From Chryseobacterium cucumeris (GTDB taxonomy: Bacteria > Bacteroidota > Bacteroidia > Flavobacteriales > Weeksellaceae): a stretch of 64,000 bases of DNA. Under the pieces are notes generated by a model. The model was not told where the DNA came from. It saw nothing but the letters and a program-made list of their open reading frames with translations, and made no database searches. The number at the start of each line of letters is the position of its first letter. Position 1 is the stretch's first letter. Positions 33,891 through 42,269 of the stretch are shown here, piece by piece. A program made the translations under genes and the position numbers. Where the stretch lies: NCBI RefSeq assembly GCF_001593385.1, contig NZ_LUVZ01000046.1:124001-188000 (forward strand), read 5' to 3'.

Positions 33891-33906
33891 AAAGTCAAAT
33901 TATCTT

Positions 33907-34116
33907 TTAAGAAACTCCTCCGTCCACACATTCCATACTTACCAGAACACACATCTTGCAGTGGTCAGGAAGTCCCTGATAAGCAGAGCATGGATATTGA
34001 TATTCAGGTCCATCTCCAAACGTAGCATTTTGAGGACACCCTGCACATCTTGAAGGACCTGCTGCTCCATTTAATTGTTCAAGTTCTTTTCTGTTTAATT
34101 TTTTTAGATTTTTCAT
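33907..34116 (-). CDS. Double-glycine-type-leader Cys-rich peptide 3
   Basis: 69 residues. Leader MKNLKKLNRKELEQLNGAAG, again with Gly-Ala instead of Gly-Gly. The core has six Cys: RCAGCPQNATFGDG, PCSAYQGLPDHCKMCVLVSM and EC. It is clearly a duplicate of peptide 2 (same spacing of CxxCP, CxAY, CxMCVxVS). It starts only 17 bases upstream of peptide 2, so the pair may share a transcript. Confidence 0.82.
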   Translation of the reverse strand: MKNLKKLNRKELEQLNGAAGPSRCAGCPQNATFGDGPEYQYPCSAYQGLPDHCKMCVLVSMECVDGGVS

Positions 34117-34184
34117 AGTAGTTTTAAATTAAATTTTGATTTTATGTTCTTATAACAAATTGATGGTTTTTACATACTATTTTT

Positions 34185-34382
34185 CTAGCCTTCGAGAACC
34201 ATACAGCTGCCTGGAATGGATGGATCATAAGGAAAAAGATAAAGACAAACTTTACGTCCTTTGAGATCTGTGCATATTGCACAACCTTTCGGTCCACAAT
34301 CAAGATCTACCGCACAGCTGTCTCCTGTCCCTCCAATGATAGCTCTTAAGCTTTCTCTGTTTAATTTTTTTGAATTTTTCAT
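34185..34382 (-). CDS. Double-glycine-leader Cys-rich peptide 4
   Basis: 65 residues. Leader MKNSKKLNRESLRAIIGG with a true Gly-Gly, then a core with six Cys in another pattern: SCAVDLDCGPKGCAIC, KVCLYLFPYD and SCMVLEG. The core is unrelated to peptides 2, 3 and 6 although the leader is homologous, as is typical when a common export route handles different cores. Confidence 0.8.
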   Translation of the reverse strand: MKNSKKLNRESLRAIIGGTGDSCAVDLDCGPKGCAICTDLKGRKVCLYLFPYDPSIPGSCMVLEG

Positions 34383-34421
34383 AGTACTTTAATTTTTAAA
34401 TTGAGTTTAGTCTATTCAATA

Positions 34422-34592
34422 CTACAGCATTGGTGCATAGCAGGTTCCTCCCGGCTTCAGCCAGCATCCCCAATTCCCGCCTCCACGGAAACAAACAAAC
34501 TGCTCGCCTCCACAGGCTTCAATCTGAATATCAGTGAAACCACCTTTGATGTTCTTCTTGTCTTCCCTTGATAATTTTTTAATTGTTTTCAT
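34422..34592 (-). CDS. Double-glycine-leader peptide 5, Gly/Cys-rich core
   Basis: 56 residues from the ATG at 34592; a longer frame to 34661 lacks the leader consensus and overlaps the end of peptide 6. Leader MKTIKKLSREDKKNIKGG, core with four Cys and many Gly: EACGGEQFVCFRGGGNWGCW and KPGGTCYAPML. It differs from all the others in the core. Confidence 0.75.
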   Translation of the reverse strand: MKTIKKLSREDKKNIKGGFTDIQIEACGGEQFVCFRGGGNWGCWLKPGGTCYAPML

Positions 34593-34638
34593 ATGGTAAT
34601 AATTTTGGTATTCTGTAATAATGAATTCATGATGTAAA

Positions 34639-34833
34639 TCAGTAAGGACCAAAGCATTCAAAGCTTACTAACACTCTTCCTTTACAGCACTCAGGTAATG
34701 CATAATAATCAGCACATGACCTTGGCTCGCCTGGTCCGTATGGGCCGGCAGGACAATTCTCAAAACAGTTATTCACATCTCCTCCACTGATTGATTTCAG
34801 ATTTTTTCGGTTTAATTTCTTAAAATTTTTCAT
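34639..34833 (-). CDS. Double-glycine-leader Cys-rich peptide 6
   Basis: 64 residues from the ATG at 34833; a longer frame to 34881 carries a non-homologous extension. Leader MKNFKKLNRKNLKSISGG with true Gly-Gly. The core has six Cys and belongs with peptides 2 and 3: NCFENCPAGPYGPG, SCADYYALPECCKGRVLVSF and EC. It is the first gene of the minus-strand series and is divergent from the threonine-operon promoter. Confidence 0.8.
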   Translation of the reverse strand: MKNFKKLNRKNLKSISGGDVNNCFENCPAGPYGPGEPRSCADYYALPECCKGRVLVSFECFGPY

Positions 34834-34935
34834 GATTAATTTCTTATTAGTTAATATTATAAATGTAACATTTTTAATCAATTACACCAAAATATATCTC
34901 ATAAAAAGGAAATATAATTTTATTTTGTTAAAAAC

Positions 34936-34965
34936 TTGTCTGTTTCAAAATTATTTGTACATTTG
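34936..34965 (+). promoter_or_regulatory. Threonine operon promoter
   Basis: TTG (34936-34938), exactly 19 bases, then TACATTTG (34958-34965): a perfect Bacteroidota consensus promoter. The leader peptide ATG is 10 bases after it. Confidence 0.8.
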
Positions 34966-34975
34966 TTCTGTTACA

Positions 34976-35077
34976 ATGAATTTTTTAAGAAACATATCTG
35001 ATATTTCTGCTCTGAAATCACTTATTTCAGGCATATCTTCTGTTTCTACATTCGGCACTACAACAATTACCCCATAA
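34976..35077 (+). CDS. thrL: thr operon leader peptide
   Basis: A 33-residue open frame, MNFLRNISDISALKSLISGI and onward, ending in VSTFGTTTITP. Five of the last nine residues are Thr (ACA, ACT, ACA, ACA, ACC) with one Ile among them, the hallmark of a ribosome-stalling attenuator peptide like E. coli ThrL. It begins 10 bases after a perfect promoter, ends inside a hairpin, and lies 91 bases upstream of thrA. A longer frame through this region (from 34832) starts before the promoter and is not credible. Confidence 0.78.
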   Translation: MNFLRNISDISALKSLISGISSVSTFGTTTITP

Positions 35078-35133
35078 CGGGGTAGATTTTCACATATTAT
35101 TCCCGGTACCCGTACTCTTTTTTTCAAAGAGTA
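35068..35133 (+). promoter_or_regulatory. Attenuator hairpins of the threonine operon
   Basis: Alternative structures share bases: TACCCC / GGGGTA (35068-35084, overlapping the leader stop codon) competes with ACGGGGTA / TACCCGT (35077-35113, one bulge), which is followed by ACTCTTTTTTT. A third stem TACTCTTT / AAAGAGTA covers 35113-35133. A ribosome stalled at the Thr codons would cover the first stem's left arm. Which stem terminates is inferred, not computed. Confidence 0.6.
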
Positions 35134-35168
35134 ACCATTTCTATTTACCCAACTTCAAAAAATAATTG

Positions 35169-37616
35169 ATGAAAGTTTTAAAATTCGGCGGAACATCAGT
35201 CGCCCATTCTCAGAATATATTACTGGTGGAAAAAATCATACAAAGAGAATCTTTAAAGAGCAAAGTTGTTGTTATTGTATCAGCACTTCATGGTGTTACT
35301 GACCAACTGATTAAAGCTGCGGAATATGCTTCTGTAAAAGATGAAAATTATATTCAAACGGTTCAAAATCTTGAAGAAAAACACATAAATCTGGTAAAAG
35401 AACTTTTTCCAATCGCAGAACAAAGTTCATGGTTAAGTTTTGTAAAAAAACATTTTAATGATATCGAAGAGCTCTGCAACGGAATTGCTGTTCTTGGTGA
35501 ATTGACAGACAGAATTAAAGATAAAATTGCTTCTTACGGAGAATTTCTGTCTTCAAATATTATTGCAGCAAGACTCCAACAAGAAAAATTAGATTGTATA
35601 TGGATGAATTCTGCAGAGCTGATCAGAACAGACAGTAATTTCACCAATGCAAAAGTAAATTTTAAATGGACTGATATTAACATTGTCAATTTCCTGAGTA
35701 AAACCCCCAACCGCATTATTTTAGGACCTGGGTTTATTGCTCATGATGAAAAAAATAATACAACCACATTAGGAAGAGGAGGTTCCGATTATACTGCTTC
35801 TATTATGGCGGCGGCCGTTGATGCAGAAGAACTTCAGATCTGGACAGATGTAAGTGGGATGATGACTGCTGACCCACGTCTGGTTTCCAATGCTAAACCT
35901 ATTTCTGAAATTTCTTATCATGAAGCAATGGAACTATCACACTTTGGGGCAAAAGTGCTTTATCCGCCTTCTATTCAGCCTGTGATGGTAAAAAACACAA
36001 ACCTGATCATCAAGAATACTTTTGATCCGGATTCGTCAGGAACTTTAATTTCTGATCAACTGAAATGCTCAGAAGATACAAAGCAGATTGCAGTAGGAAT
36101 TTCAAATATGAACAATATTGCCCTGCTTACCCTTGAAGGCAGTGGAATGGTAGGAATACCCGGAATTTCAGCAAAATTATTTCAATGCTTAAGCCATGAA
36201 AAAATAAATGTAATTCTTATCACACAAGGATCTTCAGAACATTCTATCACCATTGCTATTGAAGAAAAAGAAGTTTTGCGTGCTGAAGATGCTATCAACT
36301 CTTCTTTTGCAGATGATATTAACCTTAAGAGAGTCTATGATATAAAGATTGAGACAGAACTTTCCATTGTAGCTTTAGTAGGAGAAAATATGAAAAGTAG
36401 AAGTGGTGTGAGTGCAAAAATGTTTGGATGTCTCGGAAATAATGGAATCAATATTAGAGCGATTGCACAAGGGTCTTCAGAAAGAAATATCAGCATTGTC
36501 ATTTCAGAAAAGGATAGTAAAAAAGCAGTTAATGTGCTTCATGAGGAGTTTTTTGAATCTGAAATAAAGCAAATCCATCTGTACATCTGTGGAACAGGAA
36601 ATGTAGGTTTAAAACTGATTCAGCAGATTTATAACCAAAATGATTATTTAAAAGAAAACTTTTTGATCAACCTGAGAATTGCAGGCATTTCCAATAGCCG
36701 TCATATGATGTTTTCAGATCAGGGAATATCAAAAAACAGCTATGCTAACTGGGAACAACATGGTGAAAAAGCCTCTGCCAGAGAATTTGCTGATGAAATT
36801 ATCCGTCGAAACCTTAGAAATTCGGTTTTCATTGATGTAACAGCAAGCGCTGACATTCCTGAAGTGTATGAAAGCTTATTAAAAAGAAGTGTGAACCTCG
36901 TAGCCTGTAATAAAATTGCAGCTTCTTCAGATTTCAAAAAATATAAAACTTTAAAAAATACCGCGCGAAACCACAGCTGTAATTTCTATTTTGAAACCAA
37001 TGTAGGAGCTGGGCTTCCGGTCATAGGAACCATTAATGATCTCATCAAAAGCGGAGATCAGATTCAATCCATTAAAGCTGTACTGAGTGGAACATTGAAT
37101 TTCGTATTTAATGAGTATGACGGCAGCAGAACATTCTCTGAAGTTGTGGCACAAGCTCAGAAAGAAGGATATACAGAGCCGGATCCAAGACTTGATCTGT
37201 CCGGAACGGATGTAGCCAGAAAAATTTTAATTCTGGCAAGAGAGGCAGGATATCCGCTTCAGTTTGAAGATATTGAAAACATTGGTTTTCTGCCTGAAGA
37301 ATGCATGCAGGGAAGCGTTGAAAGTTTTTACGAAAAGCTTACAGTATATGAAGATCACTTCAAAAACTTATTGAATAAAGCTAAAAGCGAGGGCAAAATA
37401 TTAAAATATGTCGCAGAATTTGAAAACGGAAAAGCCAAGGTAGGCTTGCAGCATATTGCTCCGGAAAGTGATCTGTTTCACTTATATGGAAAGGACAATA
37501 TTGTCATTTTTAAAACGCTGAGATATTCTGAGCAGCCTTTGGTTGTAAAAGGAGCTGGTGCAGGAGCTGAGGTAACGGCAAGCGGAGTTTTTGCAGATAT
37601 AATCCGTTCTATTTAA
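35169..37616 (+). CDS. thrA: Bifunctional aspartate kinase / homoserine dehydrogenase
   Basis: 815 residues. The aspartokinase domain starts with MKVLKFGGTSVAHSQNILLV and has TTTLGRGGSDYTASIMAAAV and ELQIWTDVSGMMTADPRLVS. Two ACT-type regulatory repeats follow (MVGIPGISAKLFQCLSHEKI and RSGVSAKMFGCLGNNGINIR). The homoserine dehydrogenase domain has LYICGTGNVGLKLIQQIYNQ, ETNVGAGLPVIGTINDLIKS and DPRLDLSGTDVARKILILAR. First and third steps of the aspartate pathway, probably inhibited by threonine through the ACT domains. The ATG at 35169 is preferred over a TTG one codon upstream. thrB follows after 10 bases. Confidence 0.95.
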   Translation: MKVLKFGGTSVAHSQNILLVEKIIQRESLKSKVVVIVSALHGVTDQLIKAAEYASVKDENYIQTVQNLEEKHINLVKELFPIAEQSSWLSFVKKHFNDIEELCNGIAVLGELTDRIKDKIASYGEFLSSNIIAARLQQEKLDCIWMNSAELIRTDSNFTNAKVNFKWTDINIVNFLSKTPNRIILGPGFIAHDEKNNTTTLGRGGSDYTASIMAAAVDAEELQIWTDVSGMMTADPRLVSNAKPISEISYHEAMELSHFGAKVLYPPSIQPVMVKNTNLIIKNTFDPDSSGTLISDQLKCSEDTKQIAVGISNMNNIALLTLEGSGMVGIPGISAKLFQCLSHEKINVILITQGSSEHSITIAIEEKEVLRAEDAINSSFADDINLKRVYDIKIETELSIVALVGENMKSRSGVSAKMFGCLGNNGINIRAIAQGSSERNISIVISEKDSKKAVNVLHEEFFESEIKQIHLYICGTGNVGLKLIQQIYNQNDYLKENFLINLRIAGISNSRHMMFSDQGISKNSYANWEQHGEKASAREFADEIIRRNLRNSVFIDVTASADIPEVYESLLKRSVNLVACNKIAASSDFKKYKTLKNTARNHSCNFYFETNVGAGLPVIGTINDLIKSGDQIQSIKAVLSGTLNFVFNEYDGSRTFSEVVAQAQKEGYTEPDPRLDLSGTDVARKILILAREAGYPLQFEDIENIGFLPEECMQGSVESFYEKLTVYEDHFKNLLNKAKSEGKILKYVAEFENGKAKVGLQHIAPESDLFHLYGKDNIVIFKTLRYSEQPLVVKGAGAGAEVTASGVFADIIRSI

Positions 37617-37626
37617 AAACAGAGTT

Positions 37627-38553
37627 ATGAAAAAAGTAAAATTAAAAGTCCCGGCCACCGTGGCCAATCTGGTTTGTGGATTCGATATTTTAGGAATGGC
37701 AGTCCATGATCCTTATGATGAGATGGAGTTCAGATTATTGGAAACTCCTGACATTATTATAAAACATACAGACTCTTTCGGACTTCCTGAAGAGCCTTCC
37801 AGCAATGTTGCCGGGATTGTTCTCTTAAAAATTCAGGAACACCTTAATCTGAAAAACGGCTTTGAAGTTATTATTCATAAACATATAAAGCCCGGAAGCG
37901 GGCTCGGCTCCAGTGCGGCAAGTGCCGCCGGAGCCGCCTTCGGAGTCAATGTATTATTAGGAAACAAACTTTCCAAAGAGGAAATGGTTTATTTTGCCAT
38001 GTTTGGGGAAGAACTTGCTTCAGGAGTGCGCCATGCAGACAATATCGCACCATGCATCTATGGCGGAATCACCTTGGTAAAATCTACCGAACCAATTGAT
38101 ATCATCCCTCTGAACAGTCCTGATTTATTCGTAACCACCGTTCATCCGCAGGTGGAAGTTAAAACCTCAGATGCCAGACAGATTTTAAAGAAAAATATCA
38201 CCTTAAAAAGCGCTGTTGAACAATGGGGAAATATAGCCGGACTTGTAGCCGGGATTCAGAAAAATGATTTCCCGTTGATTGGCAGAAGCCTCAACGATGT
38301 GATTATAGAACCTATCCGTAGTATTCTGATTCCGAAGTTTGACGAAATCAAAGAAAAAAGCTTACAGATAGGATCTTTGGGAGGAGGAATTTCCGGATCA
38401 GGACCTTCCATTTTCATGCTGTCTGAACAAAAAGAAACGGCAGAAAAAATTGCTCAGATGATGAAATCAGTCTATGATGAAATTGATATAGAAAGTTTTG
38501 TATATGTATCAAAAATAAATCCGGCAGGAATTCAGATTGTTGAAGAAAATTAA
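37627..38553 (+). CDS. thrB: Homoserine kinase
   Basis: Phosphorylates homoserine for threonine synthesis. 308 residues of the GHMP kinase fold. The N-terminus KVKLKVPATVANLVCGFDIL has the family start, the phosphate loop is KPGSGLGSSAASAAGAAFGV near residue 90, and SLGGGISGSGPSIFMLSE is the C-terminal glycine motif. It lies 10 bases after thrA and 15 bases before thrC, inside the attenuated operon. Confidence 0.95.
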   Translation: MKKVKLKVPATVANLVCGFDILGMAVHDPYDEMEFRLLETPDIIIKHTDSFGLPEEPSSNVAGIVLLKIQEHLNLKNGFEVIIHKHIKPGSGLGSSAASAAGAAFGVNVLLGNKLSKEEMVYFAMFGEELASGVRHADNIAPCIYGGITLVKSTEPIDIIPLNSPDLFVTTVHPQVEVKTSDARQILKKNITLKSAVEQWGNIAGLVAGIQKNDFPLIGRSLNDVIIEPIRSILIPKFDEIKEKSLQIGSLGGGISGSGPSIFMLSEQKETAEKIAQMMKSVYDEIDIESFVYVSKINPAGIQIVEEN

Positions 38554-38568
38554 CCTTAAAAAACAGAA

Positions 38569-39873
38569 ATGAAATATTACAATTTAAAAGACCATCTGGA
38601 AAAAATTGATTTCAGAGAAGCAACAATAAAAGGCCAGGGAAAAGAAAAAGGGTTGTTCTTTCCTGAAAACATTCCTCAGTTAAATGAAGAATTTATTCAA
38701 AATCTTCATCAGTATTCCAATGAAGAAATTGCATACAGATGTATGAAAGACTTTGCAGGAGATGACATTCCTTCGAAAATACTCAAAGAAATTGTAGCAG
38801 AAACCGTGAGTTTTGAGATTCCTTTAGTAAAAATTAATGAACAGATATCTATATTGGAGCTTTTTCATGGTCCTACTCTGGCTTTTAAAGATATTGGTGC
38901 GAGATTTATGAGCCGCTGCCTGTCTTATTTTCTGAAAAATCAGCAGAAACAAGTAACTGTTCTTGTTGCCACTTCCGGCGATACCGGAGGTGCTGTTGCC
39001 CATGGATTTTATAAAATTCCGCAGATTAATGTCGTTATTTTATATCCTAAAAACAGGGTAAGTCCGGTACAGGAGAAACAGTTGACAGCATTAGGAGAAA
39101 ATATTTCGGCTATAGAAGTCAATGGCAGTTTTGATGATTGTCAGAATCTTGTCAAGCAGGCTTTTTCAGATGAAGAAATCAACAGTCAGTTATTTCTGAC
39201 GTCTGCCAACTCTATCAACGTTGCAAGATGGCTTCCCCAGCAGATTTATTACTTAATAGCTTTGAAACAATGGATTCAACAGCATAAAGAGCATCCCGTA
39301 ATCTGTGTACCAAGTGGTAATTTCGGAAATATCTGTGCCGGGGTTTTGGCTTATTTCAGAGGTTTACCCGTAAGCCATTTTATTGCGGCCTGTAATGCCA
39401 ACCAGGTAGTTCCTGACTATTTTAAAACTCAAAACTACCAGCCCCAAAAAGCGATTGCTACTCTATCCAATGCTATGGACGTAGGAGATCCGAGTAATTT
39501 TGTACGAGTTCTGGAGCTTTTCGGGCATCAGTTTGAAACTGTAAAAAATAAAATTTCGGCTTATTCCATTGATGATGACCAAACCATGGGCACTATCACA
39601 GAAGTTTATGCCAAATACGGATATGTTCTGGAGCCTCACAGTGCCGTAGCCTTTGCGTCAATGGAAAAATATCTAAAAGAAAATCCCAATCAAAAAGGAT
39701 TTATCCTGGGTACTGCTCATCCGGTAAAATTCCCTGATGCAGTGGAAAAAGCAATTCATACTCAGATTGAAATTCCTGAATCGTTGAATGAGCTCATGAA
39801 AAAGGAGAAAAAAACTGTAGAAATAAATTCAGATTTTGAAGAATTAAAACGATTTTTGCTTCATAAAATCTGA
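38569..39873 (+). CDS. thrC: Threonine synthase
   Basis: Converts O-phosphohomoserine to threonine with pyridoxal phosphate. 434 residues, the ThrC fungal/E. coli-like length class. The PLP lysine is in HGPTLAFKDIGARFMSR near residue 107, VLVATSGDTGGAVAHGF binds phosphate, and VPSGNFGNICAGVLAYF is the glycine loop near residue 245. Third gene of the thr operon; folB begins 4 bases later. Confidence 0.95.
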   Translation: MKYYNLKDHLEKIDFREATIKGQGKEKGLFFPENIPQLNEEFIQNLHQYSNEEIAYRCMKDFAGDDIPSKILKEIVAETVSFEIPLVKINEQISILELFHGPTLAFKDIGARFMSRCLSYFLKNQQKQVTVLVATSGDTGGAVAHGFYKIPQINVVILYPKNRVSPVQEKQLTALGENISAIEVNGSFDDCQNLVKQAFSDEEINSQLFLTSANSINVARWLPQQIYYLIALKQWIQQHKEHPVICVPSGNFGNICAGVLAYFRGLPVSHFIAACNANQVVPDYFKTQNYQPQKAIATLSNAMDVGDPSNFVRVLELFGHQFETVKNKISAYSIDDDQTMGTITEVYAKYGYVLEPHSAVAFASMEKYLKENPNQKGFILGTAHPVKFPDAVEKAIHTQIEIPESLNELMKKEKKTVEINSDFEELKRFLLHKI

Positions 39874-39877
39874 AGCA

Positions 39878-40246
39878 ATGAGCAAAATATATCTTGAAGA
39901 TGTAAGAATATACGCGTACCATGGCGTACTTCCTGAAGAAAATATCATCGGTACCTATTATATTCTGAATGCAGAACTTCATACAGATCTGTGGAAAGCA
40001 GCCACTTCCGACGATTTGCATGACACGATAAGTTATGCAGATATCAACGATATTCTTCACGGTGAAATGAAAATAAAATCCAAATTACTGGAACATGTAG
40101 GAGGAAGAATCATCACAAAAATTCATGACAGCTTTCCACAGGTCGATTATATTAAATTAAAAATCACCAAAACAGCTCCACCTATGCAGGGAGAAATGAA
40201 AGGTGCAAGTATTGAGTTGGAAAAAAGCTTTAAACCAGAAAATTAA
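39878..40246 (+). CDS. folB: Dihydroneopterin aldolase
   Basis: 122 residues, T-fold enzyme of folate synthesis. The motifs YLEDVRIYAYHGVLPEENII and DTISYADINDIL (with the substrate-binding Tyr/Asp block) and KITKTAPPMQGEMKGASIEL at the end (Lys of the active site, Pro loop) are all present. It starts 4 bases after thrC, so it is probably read in the same transcript, an addition that is not part of the threonine pathway. The following DUF4403 gene has its own likely promoter. Confidence 0.92.
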   Translation: MSKIYLEDVRIYAYHGVLPEENIIGTYYILNAELHTDLWKAATSDDLHDTISYADINDILHGEMKIKSKLLEHVGGRIITKIHDSFPQVDYIKLKITKTAPPMQGEMKGASIELEKSFKPEN

Positions 40247-40282
40247 ATTGCTTATTTTCGTTTCATTAAAAAAACATATAAA

Positions 40283-41647
40283 TTGAAATTCGTTAAAATA
40301 TTATTTTTAGTAGCGGGAATCAGCGTTTTTGGTCAAGCTGGTGTTGACAATCAGTTGGCGGCTTATAACTTTCCGAAGATCAGATCCAGTATTACAATGC
40401 CTGTGACCATCCCCCTTTCGGAACTCAGCAACATGATCAATGCTTCCGTGAAAGATCTGGTGTACCAGGATGATTCTTATACAGACAATAATAATGATCA
40501 GTTTAAGGTAAAAGTGTGGAAGACCAGACCTATCCGCCTTGTAGGAGGAACCAGCCAGAATCTGCTGATTGAAGTTCCTTTAAAAATATGGGCAGAAAAA
40601 GGAATTGGTACACTAGGAGTATATACCTATCAAAATACCACTTTCGAAACGGTAATGTCTTTCAATACCACTGTTACTTTTAAAAATAACTGGACCATTA
40701 CTACGAATACCAGGCCCAATGGCTTCAGATGGGTAACAAAACCTGTTCTGGACTATGGAAGAATACAGATTCCTATTACCTCCATTGTTGAAAAAAGCTT
40801 AAAAGAGCAACAGGAAAAATTCTGTAAAACTATTGATCAGCAAATGGCTACACAGCTGAATTTCCAGCAATATGCCTTGATGGCATGGAATACTTTCCTT
40901 CAGCCCTTCAATATTTCTGAGGAATATAATACATGGCTGAAAGTAAGTCCTGTAGGTGTCAATATCACTCCTTTAAAGTTTTATGGAAACCAGATCAATG
41001 CTACTCTTGGTGTGGATATCTTTTCTGAAACTTTTACAGGGAATAAACCTGCCGCCTCTTCCCCGGTAACCAGTGTTGCCAATTTTAATACAACCCCTAC
41101 AGTTGCTGACAAGTTTATTCTGCAGACTACAGCCAATATTCCTTTTACAGAAGCAAGCAATATGGCGAGAAAAACTTTCCTGAATAAGGAATTTGATATT
41201 CGCGACTCCAAAGTAAAAGTAACAGACATCAGAGTGTACGGTGTTGATAATAGAGTAGTTATTGAGGCTCAGACTGATGGCTATATAAAAGGTACTTCTA
41301 TTATTTCAGGAATTCCGGTGTATGACGAAACCAAAAGAAAAATTGTATTGTCAGAAACCAAATTCAAACTGAAAACTACCAATATTCTGCAGAAAACCGC
41401 TTCCCTCCTGTTTCAGGGGAAAATCGTAAAAATGATTGAAGAAGAATATGGTATTCCAACTCAGGAACTGGAAGAAACTTCAAGAAAAAGCATTGAAGAA
41501 GCCTTCAACAAAGAGTATTATAAAGGATTAAAGATGAACGGAAAAGTTTTCAATCTTAAACCTAGTAAAATTCTGCTCAGTAATACAGGAATTACTGCAG
41601 TTATTGATACGAATGCCTCATTAAAGCTACTTGTCAATGGGTTCTAA
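40283..41647 (+). CDS. DUF4403 family secreted protein
   Basis: 454 residues from a TTG start; a signal peptide (MKFVKILFLVAGISVFGQ) without lipobox follows, and no ATG lies nearby. The body matches DUF4403: SSITMPVTIPLSELSNMINA near residue 35, FRWVTKPVLDYGRIQIPITS near residue 145, and FQGKIVKMIEEEYGIPTQEL near the end. The fold is probably made of lipid-binding TULIP-like repeats (inference from family). TATTTTCG at 40253-40260 is a one-mismatch -7 box. Function unknown. Confidence 0.85.
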   Translation: MKFVKILFLVAGISVFGQAGVDNQLAAYNFPKIRSSITMPVTIPLSELSNMINASVKDLVYQDDSYTDNNNDQFKVKVWKTRPIRLVGGTSQNLLIEVPLKIWAEKGIGTLGVYTYQNTTFETVMSFNTTVTFKNNWTITTNTRPNGFRWVTKPVLDYGRIQIPITSIVEKSLKEQQEKFCKTIDQQMATQLNFQQYALMAWNTFLQPFNISEEYNTWLKVSPVGVNITPLKFYGNQINATLGVDIFSETFTGNKPAASSPVTSVANFNTTPTVADKFILQTTANIPFTEASNMARKTFLNKEFDIRDSKVKVTDIRVYGVDNRVVIEAQTDGYIKGTSIISGIPVYDETKRKIVLSETKFKLKTTNILQKTASLLFQGKIVKMIEEEYGIPTQELEETSRKSIEEAFNKEYYKGLKMNGKVFNLKPSKILLSNTGITAVIDTNASLKLLVNGF

Positions 41648-41701
41648 AATTTTAAACTTAAAACTAAACTAAAAAACTAAACCAAAAACTAATAACCGAC
41701 C

Positions 41702-42211
41702 ATGAGAAAATATTTAGTAATTGTAGATCGAAACAGAGCTGAAAAGCTGACCAGATTTGCTAATTTTATTATTGACAGAGTTGTAATCTCAGTTTTTTTT
41801 CTTGCTTTAGGTTTTATTGCTTCGTTACTGTACAGCCTTGCCAATATTGACTTTCTTATCAACATTGTTTATAAAATGTCTGAAATGAATAGATTTCTTG
41901 ATATACTAATAACCTCTCTTATCTACTTTATGTATACTTTTTTGATAGAATATTTTACTAAAGGACGATCCATAGGCAAATATATTACTGGAACAAAAGT
42001 TATTTGTATAGATGGGACTGAGCCTACTTTTAATGATTATCTCATCAGGAATATTTCAAGAATTGTTCCTTTTGATACGCTTTCCTTTTTCGGAGAAAAT
42101 GGCTGGCATGACAAATGGAGTGAAACAAGGGTAATTAACATGAAAAATTATCAGGCTGAAATTCAAGCAAAAAGCGAAATTGAGGATCTTGGGAAGAAAG
42201 AAATTGCTTAA
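41702..42211 (+). CDS. RDD family membrane protein
   Basis: 169 residues. After a short cytoplasmic start, two hydrophobic segments (ISVFFLALGFIASLLYSLAN and ILITSLIYFMYTFLIEYFTK) bracket the RDD-type segments RFANFIIDRVVISVFFLA and KGRSIGKYITGTKVICIDGT, with the family Arg and Asp residues. RDD proteins are small membrane proteins of mostly unknown function, some with a link to ion transport. A low-complexity A/C-rich run (41660-41700) precedes it. tRNA-Cys follows. Confidence 0.82.
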   Translation: MRKYLVIVDRNRAEKLTRFANFIIDRVVISVFFLALGFIASLLYSLANIDFLINIVYKMSEMNRFLDILITSLIYFMYTFLIEYFTKGRSIGKYITGTKVICIDGTEPTFNDYLIRNISRIVPFDTLSFFGENGWHDKWSETRVINMKNYQAEIQAKSEIEDLGKKEIA

Positions 42212-42217
42212 AAACTT

Positions 42218-42246
42218 TTGTTCATAAAGAAATTTTACTATATTTG
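42218..42246 (+). promoter_or_regulatory. Promoter of tRNA-Cys
   Basis: TTG (42218-42220), 18 bases, TATATTTG (42239-42246). The tRNA starts 24 bases later. Confidence 0.75.
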
Positions 42247-42269
42247 CACACCTCAAAAATGGTAAAAAT

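Noticed and set aside
34832..35077. Long plus-strand frame of 81 codons in front of thrA
   Set aside because: It begins upstream of the promoter at 34936-34965 and overlaps the first peptide gene. Only its last 33 codons, from the ATG at 34976, are credible and are reported as the leader peptide.
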